Positions 43,882 to 53,706 are shown, numbered from the stretch's first letter. The stretch is 64,000 bases of DNA from Sphingopyxis sp. DBS4 (GCF_024628865.1 NZ_CP102384.1:3173001-3237000), one strand, 5' to 3'. Made by a program: numbers and translations. The notes: generated by a model from the sequence alone, not told the origin.

Positions 43882-44618
43882 GTCACTTTTGCGCGGCGGC
43901 GGCTGGGCTTAGTCTTTGCGTGCCGGGCCTTATATTCCTCGAGTGCGCGCCCGAAACTATTCTGAGTAACGCCGATCAGATCGCGCGCCACCGCATCGGC
44001 GGCATCGCCATCGCGCGTGACGATATGGCGGCAAAGCGCGTCGTAGAGGATGGCCGATCGCTTCGCGGCGTCATTGCCATGCGTCTCGATATAGCTGTCG
44101 GTATAGACATTGTGCTGCCAGCGCGCGAGCAGCGCGACCCGGTCGAGGAGCTCCAGCGCGAGCGGCGCATTGCTCCGCTTGGCGATGAAGCGGCCGATGC
44201 GGTTCGAGACTTTGATATGCTCGAACGTATTTTCGGTGCGCTGGGTGACATCCTTATATTCGACCAGACGGTGCATCAGTTCGCGCCCGTCGCGATCCGT
44301 CATCTCGACCGCAGCCAGGCGGCAAACTACACCGAACAGGGATTTCCACAGCTCATAGACCTCGTTCGCGGCATGCTCGTCGATATCGATCACATAGGTT
44401 CCGCGCCACGGGACCACCTTCACGAGACCGATCCGCGCAAGATGACGGAATGCTTCGCGCACGGGCGCATGGCTCACCCCGAAGCGCGCGGCGATTTCGC
44501 GCTCGCGCAGCCACGATCCCGGCTGGATGCGCCATTCGACGATGTCGTCAGTCAAGAGACGCGCAATGACGCGGTCTTGAGTCGGTGCACTGTCGTCTTC
44601 GGTCTTCGTCGCGCCCAT
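43878..44618 (-). CDS. GntR-family regulator (FadR/FCD type)
   Basis: A 246-residue regulator. The winged helix is ...WLREREIAARFGVSHAPVREAFRHLARIGLVKVVPWRGTYV, and the FCD-like C-terminal ligand domain carries His residues typical of metal-aided acid binding (RWQHNVYTDSY, LCRHIV). ATG 44618 is preferred for its GGAG. It heads the run M28-like, TonB receptor, esterase, serine hydrolase and is divergent from another serine hydrolase. The palindromes at 44702 and 42500 are its likely sites. Confidence 0.88.
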   Translation of the reverse strand: MGATKTEDDSAPTQDRVIARLLTDDIVEWRIQPGSWLREREIAARFGVSHAPVREAFRHLARIGLVKVVPWRGTYVIDIDEHAANEVYELWKSLFGVVCRLAAVEMTDRDGRELMHRLVEYKDVTQRTENTFEHIKVSNRIGRFIAKRSNAPLALELLDRVALLARWQHNVYTDSYIETHGNDAAKRSAILYDALCRHIVTRDGDAADAVARDLIGVTQNSFGRALEEYKARHAKTKPSRRRAKVT

Positions 44619-44676
44619 TTCTCTCCGTTCGGCTTTCCCTGCTACCGGCACCATCCTAATCGGACAGTGCACGCGA

Positions 44677-44713
44677 GCAATCGATGATTGCGAATGAAAT
44701 TATTATCGATAAT
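44677..44713. promoter_or_regulatory. divergent control region: GCAATC-GAT-GATTGC and ATTATCGATAAT
   Basis: Two perfect inverted repeats 10 bases apart (44677-44691 and 44702-44713) between the GntR gene and the plus-strand serine hydrolase. The second is identical to the palindrome before the TonB receptor gene at 42500. Confidence 0.6.
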
Positions 44714-44751
44714 ATCGAGAATGACAAGCACCAGAAAATGGGAGTCGGAAC

Positions 44752-45765
44752 TTGAAGCGCACCATCCTCTTTTTCGCAGCAGCCGTTGCGGCACAGCCGG
44801 CCACGGCAGGCGAACCCGCTCCTCTTCCCGGCTGTGCCGCGGCGATCGCCTATTCCGAGGCAAACTCTGGCGTGGCGCTGCTGATCCTTGAGGATGGCGA
44901 GGTTCGATGCCGTTCTGCAGATATTGCGACACCGCAGGAACTCTGGTCGGGCACCAAGAGTCTTGTCGGGCTGATGGCGGCGGCGGCCGTACAGGACGGG
45001 CTTTTGACGCTCGACGAGCGGGCATCAGAGACGCTCGCTGAGTGGAAGGGCGACGCCGAAAAGGAACAGATCACGCTTCGCCAACTGCTGTCGATGACAG
45101 GTGGTCAGGCCTCAACCGTCGGGAGACCCCAAGGGTATTTGGACTCGGTCAAGGCACCGCTCGCGGCGGCACCGGGCGGGAAATTCCAGTATGGCCCTGC
45201 TCCGATGCAAGTCGTCGGCGAAATCATGCGCCGAAAGCTCGTCGCCAAAGGCGAGGACGGCAACCCTCGCCATTATATCGAGCGTCGCATTCTAATGCCG
45301 CTAGGCGTAACGGTCGGCGATTGGCGCAGCGGCCCCGATGGCGCACCGCTCATGCCGCAGGGCCTAGTGCTGGCCGCATCCGAGTGGGCGAAGATCGGCG
45401 AGTTCGTCCGCGGGGGCGGAAAGCTCGAAGGCAGGCCACTTGTCGACGAAGCGACATTCGGCGAGATGTTCCAGGGTAGCCAGGTCAATCCTGCCTACGG
45501 TCTCACTTGGTGGCTACCCCGTAGCACGCCGGCTGTCGATATTGTTACTCGGTCCACCGATATCACCAGTCATGCCGCCGAACTACCGGCGGATATGGTC
45601 GTCGCCGCCGGCGCGGGCGATCAACGCCTCTATATCATTCCGTCGCTTCGGCTTACGATCGTGAGGCAGGCGAAACTCGACATTGCCGCCTTAGCGGCGG
45701 GGAAAAAAGGTGATTGGTCCGATTGGCGGTTCCTGTCGCTGTTGCTGAAACCAGCGAGTGAATAA
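44752..45765 (+). CDS. exported serine hydrolase (beta-lactamase-like)
   Basis: A 337-residue protein with signal peptide (cleavage after PATA). The S66-G-T-K69 motif (ELWSGTKSL), YGPAPMQVVG as the probable second motif, and a long C-terminal half match the class C/esterase group. It starts with TTG at 44752, 7 bases after GGGAG; no in-frame ATG fits the signal peptide. Divergent from the GntR gene and probably controlled by it. Paired in function with the hydrolase at 37331. Confidence 0.82.
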   Translation: MKRTILFFAAAVAAQPATAGEPAPLPGCAAAIAYSEANSGVALLILEDGEVRCRSADIATPQELWSGTKSLVGLMAAAAVQDGLLTLDERASETLAEWKGDAEKEQITLRQLLSMTGGQASTVGRPQGYLDSVKAPLAAAPGGKFQYGPAPMQVVGEIMRRKLVAKGEDGNPRHYIERRILMPLGVTVGDWRSGPDGAPLMPQGLVLAASEWAKIGEFVRGGGKLEGRPLVDEATFGEMFQGSQVNPAYGLTWWLPRSTPAVDIVTRSTDITSHAAELPADMVVAAGAGDQRLYIIPSLRLTIVRQAKLDIAALAAGKKGDWSDWRFLSLLLKPASE

Positions 45766-45979
45766 TTTGAAACGCGGGCGAGAACATCTCGGGGGCGATC
45801 GAACCTAAGCCGTGCCGCTGCAATATGATCATTGAGAATTGCTGGCTGAATGCAATCGCGGCCCGTGGAGTTTGCCCATGGGCCAGCATGATGACGGTCA
45901 TTGACAGCCAGCGCGGCGATCGGAACCGAGAGGCGGAACCGTGCGCGCGACGGCGCAGTGGGGCGAAGAAGGATGCAGC

Positions 45980-47595
45980 ATGTTGCGGGGATTGATGCAG
46001 GACGCGCCGCTGCTGATCAGCGGAATATTGGAATATGCAGCGCGCGCGCACGGCAAGAGGGAGATCGTCTCGAAGGCTGTCGTGGAGCCGGTTTGGCGGT
46101 ATGACTGGCACCGCTGCGATCAGCGTGCGCGTCAGGCTGCGCAGGCCCTTGGCGTCCTCGGGATTGCGACGGGCGACGGCGTCTCCTCGCTCGCCTGGAA
46201 CACTCCCACCGCCACCTCGAACTCTTCTATGCGGCGCCGGGCATGGGCGCCGTATTGCACACCGCCAACCCGCGTCTCAGCGACAAGCAGATCGCCTTCA
46301 CTATCGCTCATGCAGGGAGCCGCATTCTCTTCTTCGAGCCCAATCTAGCCGAGCTCGTCGCACGGCTGCGTCCTCTCCTTCCGGGTATCGAGCGCTATGT
46401 CCTTCTCGCGGAGCGCGGAACGATCGCGCCAGATGTTGCCGACACGTTGAACTACGAAGCGTTGCTGGCAAGCGAGGACGGAGCCCTCACCTGGATGAGC
46501 TTCGATGAAAAGGCAGCCGCATTTCTTTGCTACACTTCGGGGACGACGGGCGACCCCAAGGGCGTCCTATACAGCCACCGCTCAATCGTTCTTCACGGGA
46601 TGGCGGCCGGTCTAAGCAGTGCCTTCGGGTTCAGCGCTTTTGATGTCATCATGCCCTGCTCGTCCATGTATCATGCAACGGCATGGGGACTTCCCTTCAC
46701 GGCAGCGATCAACGGCTGCAAGCTAGTGCTTCCTTGTGACAGGATGGACGGTGCCAGTCTTGCCGACCTGATCAACGAAGAGGGCGTCACCTTTTCGGGT
46801 GGTGTGCCGACGATCTGGACCTTGTACCTCGCTCATCTCGACACTACGGGGACGGGGGTCGGCAATCTCAAGCGCCTCGTGATTGGGGGCTCGGCCGTCC
46901 CCCGGGCGATGGCCGAGACATTCCGAGCCAAATATGGTGTCACTGTGCTGCAGCTCTGGGGCATGACCGAAACCAATCCGCTCGGCGTGATTTCGACGCC
47001 CTCCCCGCTCCTGATGGCCGAAGGCGAGGATTTCGCGAACGACCTCCCGCTGACGAAGCAGGGTCGCATGCAATTTGGCATCGAACTGCGCATTATCGAC
47101 GGCGATGGCACGCCGCTCCCCTGGGACGGTGAGCAGGCGGGTGCGCTCCAGGTCCGCGGACCGTGGGTCGTCGATCGCTATTTCCCCGATATTGAGGGCG
47201 CCGGGAGCGATGGCTGGTACGACACCGGGGACATCGGTACGATCGATCGCTTCGGCTTTCTCCGGCTGACCGACCGCGAGAAAGATGTGATCAAGTCCGG
47301 GGGCGAATGGATCAGCTCGATTGATATCGAGAATGCGGCGGTTGGGTACCCCGGCGTCCGGGTCCCGGCGGTCGTTGGCGTATATCATCCAAAATGGGAA
47401 GAGCGCCCCCTTCTCGTGATCGAAACGCATGAAGGTCAAGCCGTCACAGCCGACGCAATTCGCGCGCATCTGGAGACGAAGGTTGTTCGTTGGTGGCTGC
47501 CGGACGACATCCTGTTCGCGACAGTACCGCTCACTGCAACGGGAAAGATCGACAAAAAGGCCTTACGCGAAGCGTATCGTAACCAACTCGCCTAG
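45980..47595 (+). pseudogene. acyl-CoA ligase homologue with frameshift
   Basis: Closely similar to the ligase at 18555. The N-terminal 75 residues are read from ATG 45980 (LRGLMQDAPLLISGILEY to SLAWNT); then two extra C bases at 46205-46206 shift the frame. The remainder, starting [22 protein letters not shown], is open to 47595 with intact [20 protein letters not shown] and TGKIDKKAL. Removing CC restores exact alignment to the intact paralogue. The C-terminal frame could be translated separately from ATG 46243 but would lack the start of the N-domain. Confidence 0.85.
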
Positions 47596-47762
47596 ATGAG
47601 ATCACACTGCGTCCATTCCGTGCGAATGGCAGCGATCCTTTCAGGCGGGATAATTTCAGCGGGCCTCGTGAGTCTTGCATAAGCCCGGGCAATCTCGGTC
47701 GGGCTGTCCAAGGCAAAGCGCTCTACGCTTGCAGCGCGGTCAAGGTATGGCCAAGATGAGGC

Positions 47763-48440
47763 ATGGCGTCGACCCAAAAAACCAAAGAACCAGCTTCCGG
47801 ACGAACAGGGAGGCCCACTCGACAAGCCTCGCAAGCACTTTCGAGGAAAATTCTCCGTGTCGCCCGCGATGTCTTCTTTGCCGACGGATTCGGTCGTTCA
47901 ACGGCTGAACGGATTGCTGCAAAAGCAGGCATCTCCAAGCGCACGTTGTACGCCCGTTACGGGGACAAAAAGCTGCTTTTCGAAGCGGCAATACTCATGG
48001 AAATCGAGGATCGGCTCTCCTTCCTTGAACAGCACGTTCCCGAACATGGCGACGTTCGGCTCGAGCTTGAAGAGCTGTCCGATGAACTGCTATCCTGGAT
48101 GCTTACCGACATTCACGTCGCGTTGGAACGCGTTGTAATGGCTGAGGCTGCACGTTTTCCCGCTTTAGCGCGAAACCTTTACGAATTCGGCGTAGGACGC
48201 ACGACGAGATTGGTGGCAGAGGTCTTGCGCAAAGCCGAGGAGAGGGGAGAAATCAGGGTGTCAGACGCGAATTTTGCTGCGGAGCAGTTTATCTCCAGCG
48301 TCATTTTGTCACCTTTTCGTCGGGCCGCTCTTGGAGTGGGAGTGACCAGTCACAATGAAACCTCTTCAGCCCGAATGAGGCAAGCTGTCGATCTATTTGT
48401 GTACGGCTGCCGCCCCTCCCTGAAGGGGAGCCACCCATAA
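47763..48440 (+). CDS. TetR/AcrR-family regulator
   Basis: A 225-residue regulator. The HTH is RKILRVARDVFFADGFGRSTAERIAAKAGISKRTLYARYGDKKLLFEAAI, with the C-terminal domain of the AefR-like group (LERVVMAEAARFPALARNLYEFG). It follows the broken ligase gene by 167 bases in the same direction. Those bases contain only a weak antisense frame with no recognisable product. Target genes are unknown. Confidence 0.88.
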   Translation: MASTQKTKEPASGRTGRPTRQASQALSRKILRVARDVFFADGFGRSTAERIAAKAGISKRTLYARYGDKKLLFEAAILMEIEDRLSFLEQHVPEHGDVRLELEELSDELLSWMLTDIHVALERVVMAEAARFPALARNLYEFGVGRTTRLVAEVLRKAEERGEIRVSDANFAAEQFISSVILSPFRRAALGVGVTSHNETSSARMRQAVDLFVYGCRPSLKGSHP

Positions 48441-48499
48441 CATTCCCGCTTCATCTTGGGCTGGGCCGTTGTCCCGACTAAGTTTCCATTGGCTTCACG

Positions 48500-49111
48500 C
48501 TAGTTGATCGCCGCAGCCGTCCAACTCGCGATTTCGTCGGCCATTTCAAGGCTCGCGCGATCAAAGGCTTCGACGATACTCGAAACGCTATTTGCACTTG
48601 CTGACCTATCAAGGACGATGCGCGTGACTGCCAGTGGTTCCGATTCTTTGGATCGGCTTAGTTCCACTTGCGCGGCGATGCGAATGATCGGGGCCGCGTC
48701 GGGCCCCTGGTCGTAATAGGCTGCAAAAGAAGAAAGCCGTGCGGATAGGACGTAATGATCGGAAGCAACGCTCTGGACAGGGATATATGCGTGATCGATT
48801 TTGCGCGCTACGCTTCCGGCAATAGCCTCGCGGATCATCTCGGGCGCAGGCCTCATCCACCGTGCTTTGGCCAGATACGTGACTTCGCGATTCTCGATCG
48901 TGAGGATCCTGTCTCCATCGGCCCCAGGCGGAAGCGTCGGTCGCGTAATATACACCGGAATCCACTGTCGTGCAATTTCACGCTCCGGTACGGGCGTGCT
49001 ACTGATCCGGTACAACGTCGATTTGCCGCCAGTTCCCAGAATATTCCCGCAACCAGAAAGGCAAATTAGCGCGCCCATCAGCAAAAACATTCTTGCAGAG
49101 ATCGTTTTCAT
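48500..49111 (-). CDS. ABC-type transport auxiliary lipoprotein (LinN/PqiC-like)
   Basis: A 203-residue lipoprotein with lipobox LSGC at residues 18-21. It has the family pattern YRISS...WIPVYITRPTLPPGADGDRILT...REVTYLAKARWM. In LinKLMN and Pqi/Mla-type systems such a protein sits in the outer membrane facing the periplasm. ATG 49111 overlaps the MCE gene stop by four bases. Last gene of a four-gene operon. Confidence 0.88.
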   Translation of the reverse strand: MKTISARMFLLMGALICLSGCGNILGTGGKSTLYRISSTPVPEREIARQWIPVYITRPTLPPGADGDRILTIENREVTYLAKARWMRPAPEMIREAIAGSVARKIDHAYIPVQSVASDHYVLSARLSSFAAYYDQGPDAAPIIRIAAQVELSRSKESEPLAVTRIVLDRSASANSVSSIVEAFDRASLEMADEIASWTAAAIN

Positions 49112-50016
49112 TGGGGGAGCTTCCTTTCACGAGGGGTCCGTCGTAGCTGGCCGGCGAGCTGCTCGATTTCCTGCGCCGCGCTATCGAGCGATTTCAAAGT
49201 TGCAGCAATCCCGGAGCCGTCGGGCGCCGCCAATCCACTCGCGGCGTCATCAAGCCTGTGAATGACCACCCTCGCCTCGGCGATCCCCTCTCGAAGATCT
49301 CGAGCGGCTGCCGAGACATCGGCAAACGTCTTGCGACCGTCGCCATCGATCGCCGTGCGCGCCGATGCGGCCGCGGCCTCGATATCGGCCGCCGCCCGGT
49401 CCAGGCGTGCAAACGCTTGTTCAGCCTTGCTGAACATTCCGCGACTAGATCGCAATTCCGCCGTGGTAGCTGTTACATTCGCAATAGCAGCCGAAACATT
49501 TTCGATATTCTCGTCGGACAAGGTCCGGTTGACCCTTTCCAGGGCCTGCGAAGCATCCGCCAACAATGCGCCACCTCCATCCATCAGGGATTGTAGCGAA
49601 CTTTTTTCCGCCTTAATCACTGGGAGCGCTTCCTTGGAAACCTCCTTCAACAACGGCTTAGAGGGCGTCCCCGCACTGATCTGGATGTAGCTTCCGCCGG
49701 TTATGCCTTGCGACTCCGTCGCGGCGGTAGAATCGACGCGCACAGGCGTATCCTCGCGCAGGCGCACTCCTGCAAGCACCCTGTTTGGATTTCTGGGATC
49801 AAGACTAATACGCGTGATTTCTCCCACCGGAATTCCGTTGAACTGCACCTCGCCTCCCTCGCTCAGCCCGCGGACAGGACCATCGAAAATGATCCGATAC
49901 TCGTCGAAATCACGCGCGAATTGGGATTGACCGAGCCAGAGGATGAAGCCGAAAGCCGCCGCTAGCAGAGCCAGCGTCAGGCCCCCAATCAGACCGTAGT
50001 TCGCGTCGCGTTCCAT
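49108..50016 (-). CDS. mlaD: MlaD/MCE-domain periplasmic protein (LinM-like)
   Basis: A 302-residue protein with one N-terminal TM helix (LIGGLTLALLAAAFGFILWLG), then an MCE domain (YRIIFDGPVRGLSEGGEVQFNGIPVGEI) and a long helical tail rich in Ala/Arg. MCE proteins form hexameric rings that carry lipids between membranes. ATG 50016 overlaps the ATPase gene stop by one base. The frame's upstream extension is the ATPase gene. Confidence 0.9.
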   Translation of the reverse strand: MERDANYGLIGGLTLALLAAAFGFILWLGQSQFARDFDEYRIIFDGPVRGLSEGGEVQFNGIPVGEITRISLDPRNPNRVLAGVRLREDTPVRVDSTAATESQGITGGSYIQISAGTPSKPLLKEVSKEALPVIKAEKSSLQSLMDGGGALLADASQALERVNRTLSDENIENVSAAIANVTATTAELRSSRGMFSKAEQAFARLDRAAADIEAAAASARTAIDGDGRKTFADVSAAARDLREGIAEARVVIHRLDDAASGLAAPDGSGIAATLKSLDSAAQEIEQLAGQLRRTPRERKLPQ

Positions 50017-50783
50017 TAGCGGTTCCTTTCCTTGGCGCGCTCCGCCCGCCCTCCCAAAAACGCCCTGATCCAAGGATGGTCAGACCTCTCAAGTTCCGCG
50101 ATTGGCGAAACCTCGACAATTTTCTGATCCGCAACCACGGCCACGCGGTCGCTGATGGAATACAGGCTGTCGAGATCATGGGTCACCATCACGACAGTAA
50201 GCCCCAGCGTGTCGCTCAGCGTCCGTATCAGCTGGTCAAATTCCGCGGCTGCGATCGGGTCGAGGCCCGAAGTGGGTTCGTCAAGGAACAGCAATTCTGG
50301 ATCGAGCGCCAAGGCCCTCGCTACGCTTACACGTTTTCGCATTCCGCCTGAAAGTTCAGCGGGCATTTGCCGGCCCACCTCGGCATCGAGTCCGACAAGG
50401 CCGATTTTCATCAGAGCCACGGCCTCGAGCCACGGCTCTCTAAGACGGGTATGTTCGATGAGAGGAGCCTCGACATTTTCTTGCACACTAAGAGAAGAAA
50501 AAAGCGCGCCATTTTGAAACATGACGCCAATTCGGTGATTAATTTCCGTACGATCAAAGCGACTCCCAATTTTTTTCTGAAAGATTTCGATTGTCCCATG
50601 GCTAGGCGCAATCAGGCCCAAAATGGTGTTCATCAGGACGGATTTTCCACTACCGGACCCTCCGACGACACCAAGAATCTCGCCACGATGGACTTCTAGG
50701 TTCAAATCCTGGTGGATAATGTGATCGCCAAATCGGGTTTTAAGATTCTCCACCCGAATAACGACGTCCGGATCGCAAATCAT
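50016..50783 (-). CDS. mlaF: ABC transporter ATP-binding protein (MlaF/LinL-like)
   Basis: A 255-residue ATPase: Walker A GGSGSGKSVL, signature LSGGMRKRVSVARAL (the MlaF-type GMRKR form), Walker B LLFLDEPTSGLDP and switch His in VTHDLDS. It energises the MCE-type lipid transporter with the permease at 50780 and the MCE protein at 49108. ATG 50783 overlaps the permease stop (ATGA). Confidence 0.93.
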   Translation of the reverse strand: MICDPDVVIRVENLKTRFGDHIIHQDLNLEVHRGEILGVVGGSGSGKSVLMNTILGLIAPSHGTIEIFQKKIGSRFDRTEINHRIGVMFQNGALFSSLSVQENVEAPLIEHTRLREPWLEAVALMKIGLVGLDAEVGRQMPAELSGGMRKRVSVARALALDPELLFLDEPTSGLDPIAAAEFDQLIRTLSDTLGLTVVMVTHDLDSLYSISDRVAVVADQKIVEVSPIAELERSDHPWIRAFLGGRAERAKERNR

Positions 50784-51880
50784 ATTTCGAGCACGTTGAA
50801 GAGAATTGCAAAGGCGGCATCCAGAAGGATGATTGCGAATAGCGCTTGGACAACGGCGACGGTCACCCGCCCGCCCAGATCCTCAACATCTCCGCGTACC
50901 GAAAGGCCGTGGCGACATCCGGCAAGCGCAATCACAATGGCCAGCACCGGTACTTTTGCCATTCCAACCCAGAAGTGTCGGATATCGACCGCAGCCGAGA
51001 GTCGTTCGGCGAAATATGTCGGGCTCACGTCGAGTATGCCCCAGCTGACGACAAGCCCGCCGGCCAACCCAGCCAGCATGGCAACAATCGCCAGGAGGGG
51101 CATAATTACAAGCAATGCCAATACGCGTGGCACAACCAGCGCGTCGAACAGGTCGATGCCCATCACCTTCATTGCCTGCGTCTCTTGATTCATTCGCATT
51201 GCGCCGATCTGGGCCGCGAAAGTGGAAGCGGACCGACCGGCAAGTAGTATCGCGGGAATGAGGACGCCGAACTCGCGGAGGACGGATATGCCAACCAGTT
51301 CGACGACCAGTTCCGATGCACCCAATGTCTTGAGCAGATCGCTTCCTATGAGAGCCACTACTGCGCCGATAAAGAATGTCATGATCGCTATGAGTGGCAG
51401 CGCATCGAAGCCGGCCTTCTGAATTGACGACGCCAGTGCGATCAGTCGCATCCTTTTGGGATGTGCAAGAGATTTCATGAGCGCCACCTCAAGTTGCCCG
51501 AGAAATCGAGCGCTTGCGCCGATTTCCTGGACAGCTCGATAAACTTTTTGGCCAAGACGCACGTGAAATGGGGGAGTTTTGATAGACGGGACATCGCGGT
51601 CGGCCATGGCCGAGCCCACCAGCGCGAACAGATCAGCAAGATTGGCGGGCAGGTCTGCGGTAAATGCCGCATTGGGTGCGAGAGTCAGGATGGCGAGCGC
51701 GCCTGCGCTGTCTATCCTTCCCAGGTTTCCGAAGTCGCTTGAGAAGGAGAGGTTCGAGGGACTCAGAACATGCCCGGAAAGGCCTGCGATCGAAATCGCT
51801 GTCCAGTCACCTTCAACGACCAACGTTGAAATGCCATCTCCTTCGCGAACGAAGATGTTCGGTGCTGTGCGCGCATTCAT
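50780..51880 (-). CDS. mlaE: MlaE-family permease with N-terminal STAS-like domain (LinK-like)
   Basis: A 366-residue permease. An N-terminal STAS-like domain of about 110 residues (LVVEGDWTAISIAGL, GRIDSAGALAIL) is followed by the MlaE domain with its hallmark AAQIGAMRMNQETQAMKVMGID. ATG 51880 is chosen; the frame is open 38 codons further up without a good start. Gene order permease-ATPase-MCE-lipoprotein matches LinKLMN of Sphingobium, needed for growth on gamma-HCH, so membrane integrity in the presence of hydrophobic compounds is a likely role. Confidence 0.9.
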   Translation of the reverse strand: MNARTAPNIFVREGDGISTLVVEGDWTAISIAGLSGHVLSPSNLSFSSDFGNLGRIDSAGALAILTLAPNAAFTADLPANLADLFALVGSAMADRDVPSIKTPPFHVRLGQKVYRAVQEIGASARFLGQLEVALMKSLAHPKRMRLIALASSIQKAGFDALPLIAIMTFFIGAVVALIGSDLLKTLGASELVVELVGISVLREFGVLIPAILLAGRSASTFAAQIGAMRMNQETQAMKVMGIDLFDALVVPRVLALLVIMPLLAIVAMLAGLAGGLVVSWGILDVSPTYFAERLSAAVDIRHFWVGMAKVPVLAIVIALAGCRHGLSVRGDVEDLGGRVTVAVVQALFAIILLDAAFAILFNVLEI

Positions 51881-52235
51881 CGCAGCAAGTCTCCAACCGG
51901 TGTCGGGAGAGCGGATCGCCCGTGGCAACTTCCTCTCCCATAGCCCGTCGTCGAGCGGATCATGCCAGCAAGCGGGACCACTGACCCCACACATTTAACC
52001 ATGCCGATCCACACATCGCGCCTTGCCTCAATGACATTATGTAGACGTCAGCGTAGCGTTATATCAGGTCGCTTGCAAGGAGTATGCTGCGCACAAATCG
52101 GCCGACAGATCGTTTGAATAAGCACAGGATACTCTTGCTAAGGTTAGATAAAATTGTCAGGTGAAATCCCTATGAGATTCTTTCTGAACCGATATCGCAC
52201 CTTGGAGTTTATATTAACAACACTCGTAGGTGACA
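51881..52235. other. non-coding stretch upstream of the Mla-type operon
   Basis: About 355 bases. It becomes AT-rich from about 52020 to 52235 and should hold the promoter of the minus-strand Mla-type operon; TACATAAT (minus strand, near 52035) is a possible -10. No gene or clear terminator for the efflux operon ending at 52236 is seen. Confidence 0.4.
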
Positions 52236-53699
52236 TTAAATCTTTGCTTGCATTTGCCATCCCAGGCCGAGTGATTTTTGCAGGGCGATCCATGACAGCG
52301 TGAGCGCCGCCTTTCCCCGGACGAGGTCGGTTGCCGCCTGCTCCTGTTTGCGAAGCGTGCGATTTAGGTCAGCGCGCGAGATCACTCCGCCGGCAAATCG
52401 TTGTCGATCAAGATCGGCTGCGCCATCTGCCTGGGACTTGATCTGCGCGAACGCCACCAGGGCAGAGCGCTGCTGGCCAAAGCGCGACAACGCGCGCTCG
52501 GCGTCCTGAAGTGCAGAAAGCACTGTCTGTCGATAGTTGGCAACCGCCTCGGCACGGGCGGCGCTCGCCTGATCGACCGAGGCATCGACCCTTCCGAAAT
52601 CGAGGAAGTTCCACTGCAGCTGCGGAATAGCGAGAATTGACGGGTTGCTCACATCAAAGAGATCGTCTGGCGACGTTCCGCCAAGTCCCAAGATTCCCAT
52701 GAATGACAGCTTCGGAAATCGTGCGGCCTCCGCAACACCGATCCGAGCCGTTGCTGCCGCCAGGCTGCGTTCGGCCGCGCGGATGTCGGGCCGACGTGCG
52801 ACAAGGTTTGAGGGGTCGCCCACCGCGACCTGTTCCGGCGGGAGGGGAACATCGAAGATCTGTTTCAGCGCTTCGTCCGTTGTCCCTGGGATCTGCCCAG
52901 CTAAAATGGCAAGCGCATCGAGCAATACCGCCGTGTCAGCTTCGGCCTCGGCGAGCTGAGACTTGAGCAACTCGAGCTCGGCATTTGCATTGCCGAGAGG
53001 GAACAGGGGCAAAACGCCTTGCTGATACCGTTGATAGGTTAGCGAGAGGATTTGATGCTGCAACTCGCACTCGGTTCGGTACGCTTTGGCTCGAAACTGG
53101 GCCTCGCGCAGGTTGACATAGGCATTGGCGACTTCGGCGGTCAGCTGGACCTTGGCATCCTCCACATTGGCAACCGCTGCCGCTGCCTGAGCGTTGCCGG
53201 CCTCGATCCGTCGCTGCGTTCCTCCTGCGAAATCCAGCTCCCAGTTAGCGTTGAGCCCGAGATTGTAGACACTGAGGCTATCATCCGCCTGTCCCTGCGG
53301 ACTAACAGGCGCGCTCGCCGAAGGCGGGGCACTGTTCTGAATATCAAGGCCCGGCAAGCGGCCCTGAATAGCCGTCGCCTGGGTTCCAAGCGTCGGAAAT
53401 CTTCCGGCCTTCTCCTGTCTCACGGATGCCCGCGCCTGCGCGATCCGCGCTTGCGCAGCCTGAAGCGAAGGATTGTCCGATAACGCGGCCTCGATAAGCC
53501 TGTTCAATTCCGGATCGTTCAAAAGGAGCCACCAATCTGCCAGCTCGGGCTCGGCATCGCTGACGTTACCGCCGGCACGGACAAAGCCGTCATTTCGGTT
53601 CGCCGAGAATACTTCTGGAGGCCCGGCGTAGTCTGGGCCCGCGACACAACCGGCCAGCAGAAACGAGGCGAGAAGCGATATTACAGATTTTTTTATCAT
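52236..53699 (-). CDS. outer-membrane efflux lipoprotein (NodT/OprM family)
   Basis: A 487-residue TolC-type channel with lipobox LAGC and two OEP repeats (NPSLQAAQARIAQARASVRQ near residue 85; RRPDIRAAERSLAAATARIGVAEA near 305). It forms the outer-membrane exit duct for the EmrAB-type pump encoded upstream, whose stop is 7 bases away. ATG 53699 (MIKKSVIS) fits the lipoprotein signal better than an upstream extension. Confidence 0.92.
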   Translation of the reverse strand: MIKKSVISLLASFLLAGCVAGPDYAGPPEVFSANRNDGFVRAGGNVSDAEPELADWWLLLNDPELNRLIEAALSDNPSLQAAQARIAQARASVRQEKAGRFPTLGTQATAIQGRLPGLDIQNSAPPSASAPVSPQGQADDSLSVYNLGLNANWELDFAGGTQRRIEAGNAQAAAAVANVEDAKVQLTAEVANAYVNLREAQFRAKAYRTECELQHQILSLTYQRYQQGVLPLFPLGNANAELELLKSQLAEAEADTAVLLDALAILAGQIPGTTDEALKQIFDVPLPPEQVAVGDPSNLVARRPDIRAAERSLAAATARIGVAEAARFPKLSFMGILGLGGTSPDDLFDVSNPSILAIPQLQWNFLDFGRVDASVDQASAARAEAVANYRQTVLSALQDAERALSRFGQQRSALVAFAQIKSQADGAADLDRQRFAGGVISRADLNRTLRKQEQAATDLVRGKAALTLSWIALQKSLGLGWQMQAKI

Positions 53700-53706
53700 A
53701 TCAGGC

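Noticed and set aside
45980..47595. Treating the frame from ATG 46243 as a complete ligase
   Set aside because: It lacks the first part of the N-terminal domain, which is present in another frame directly upstream and aligns with the intact paralogue.
47592..47834. Minus-strand frame of 80 codons after the broken ligase gene
   Set aside because: Overlaps the TetR start, has no ribosome site and no recognised domain; possibly a gene remnant but not supportable.
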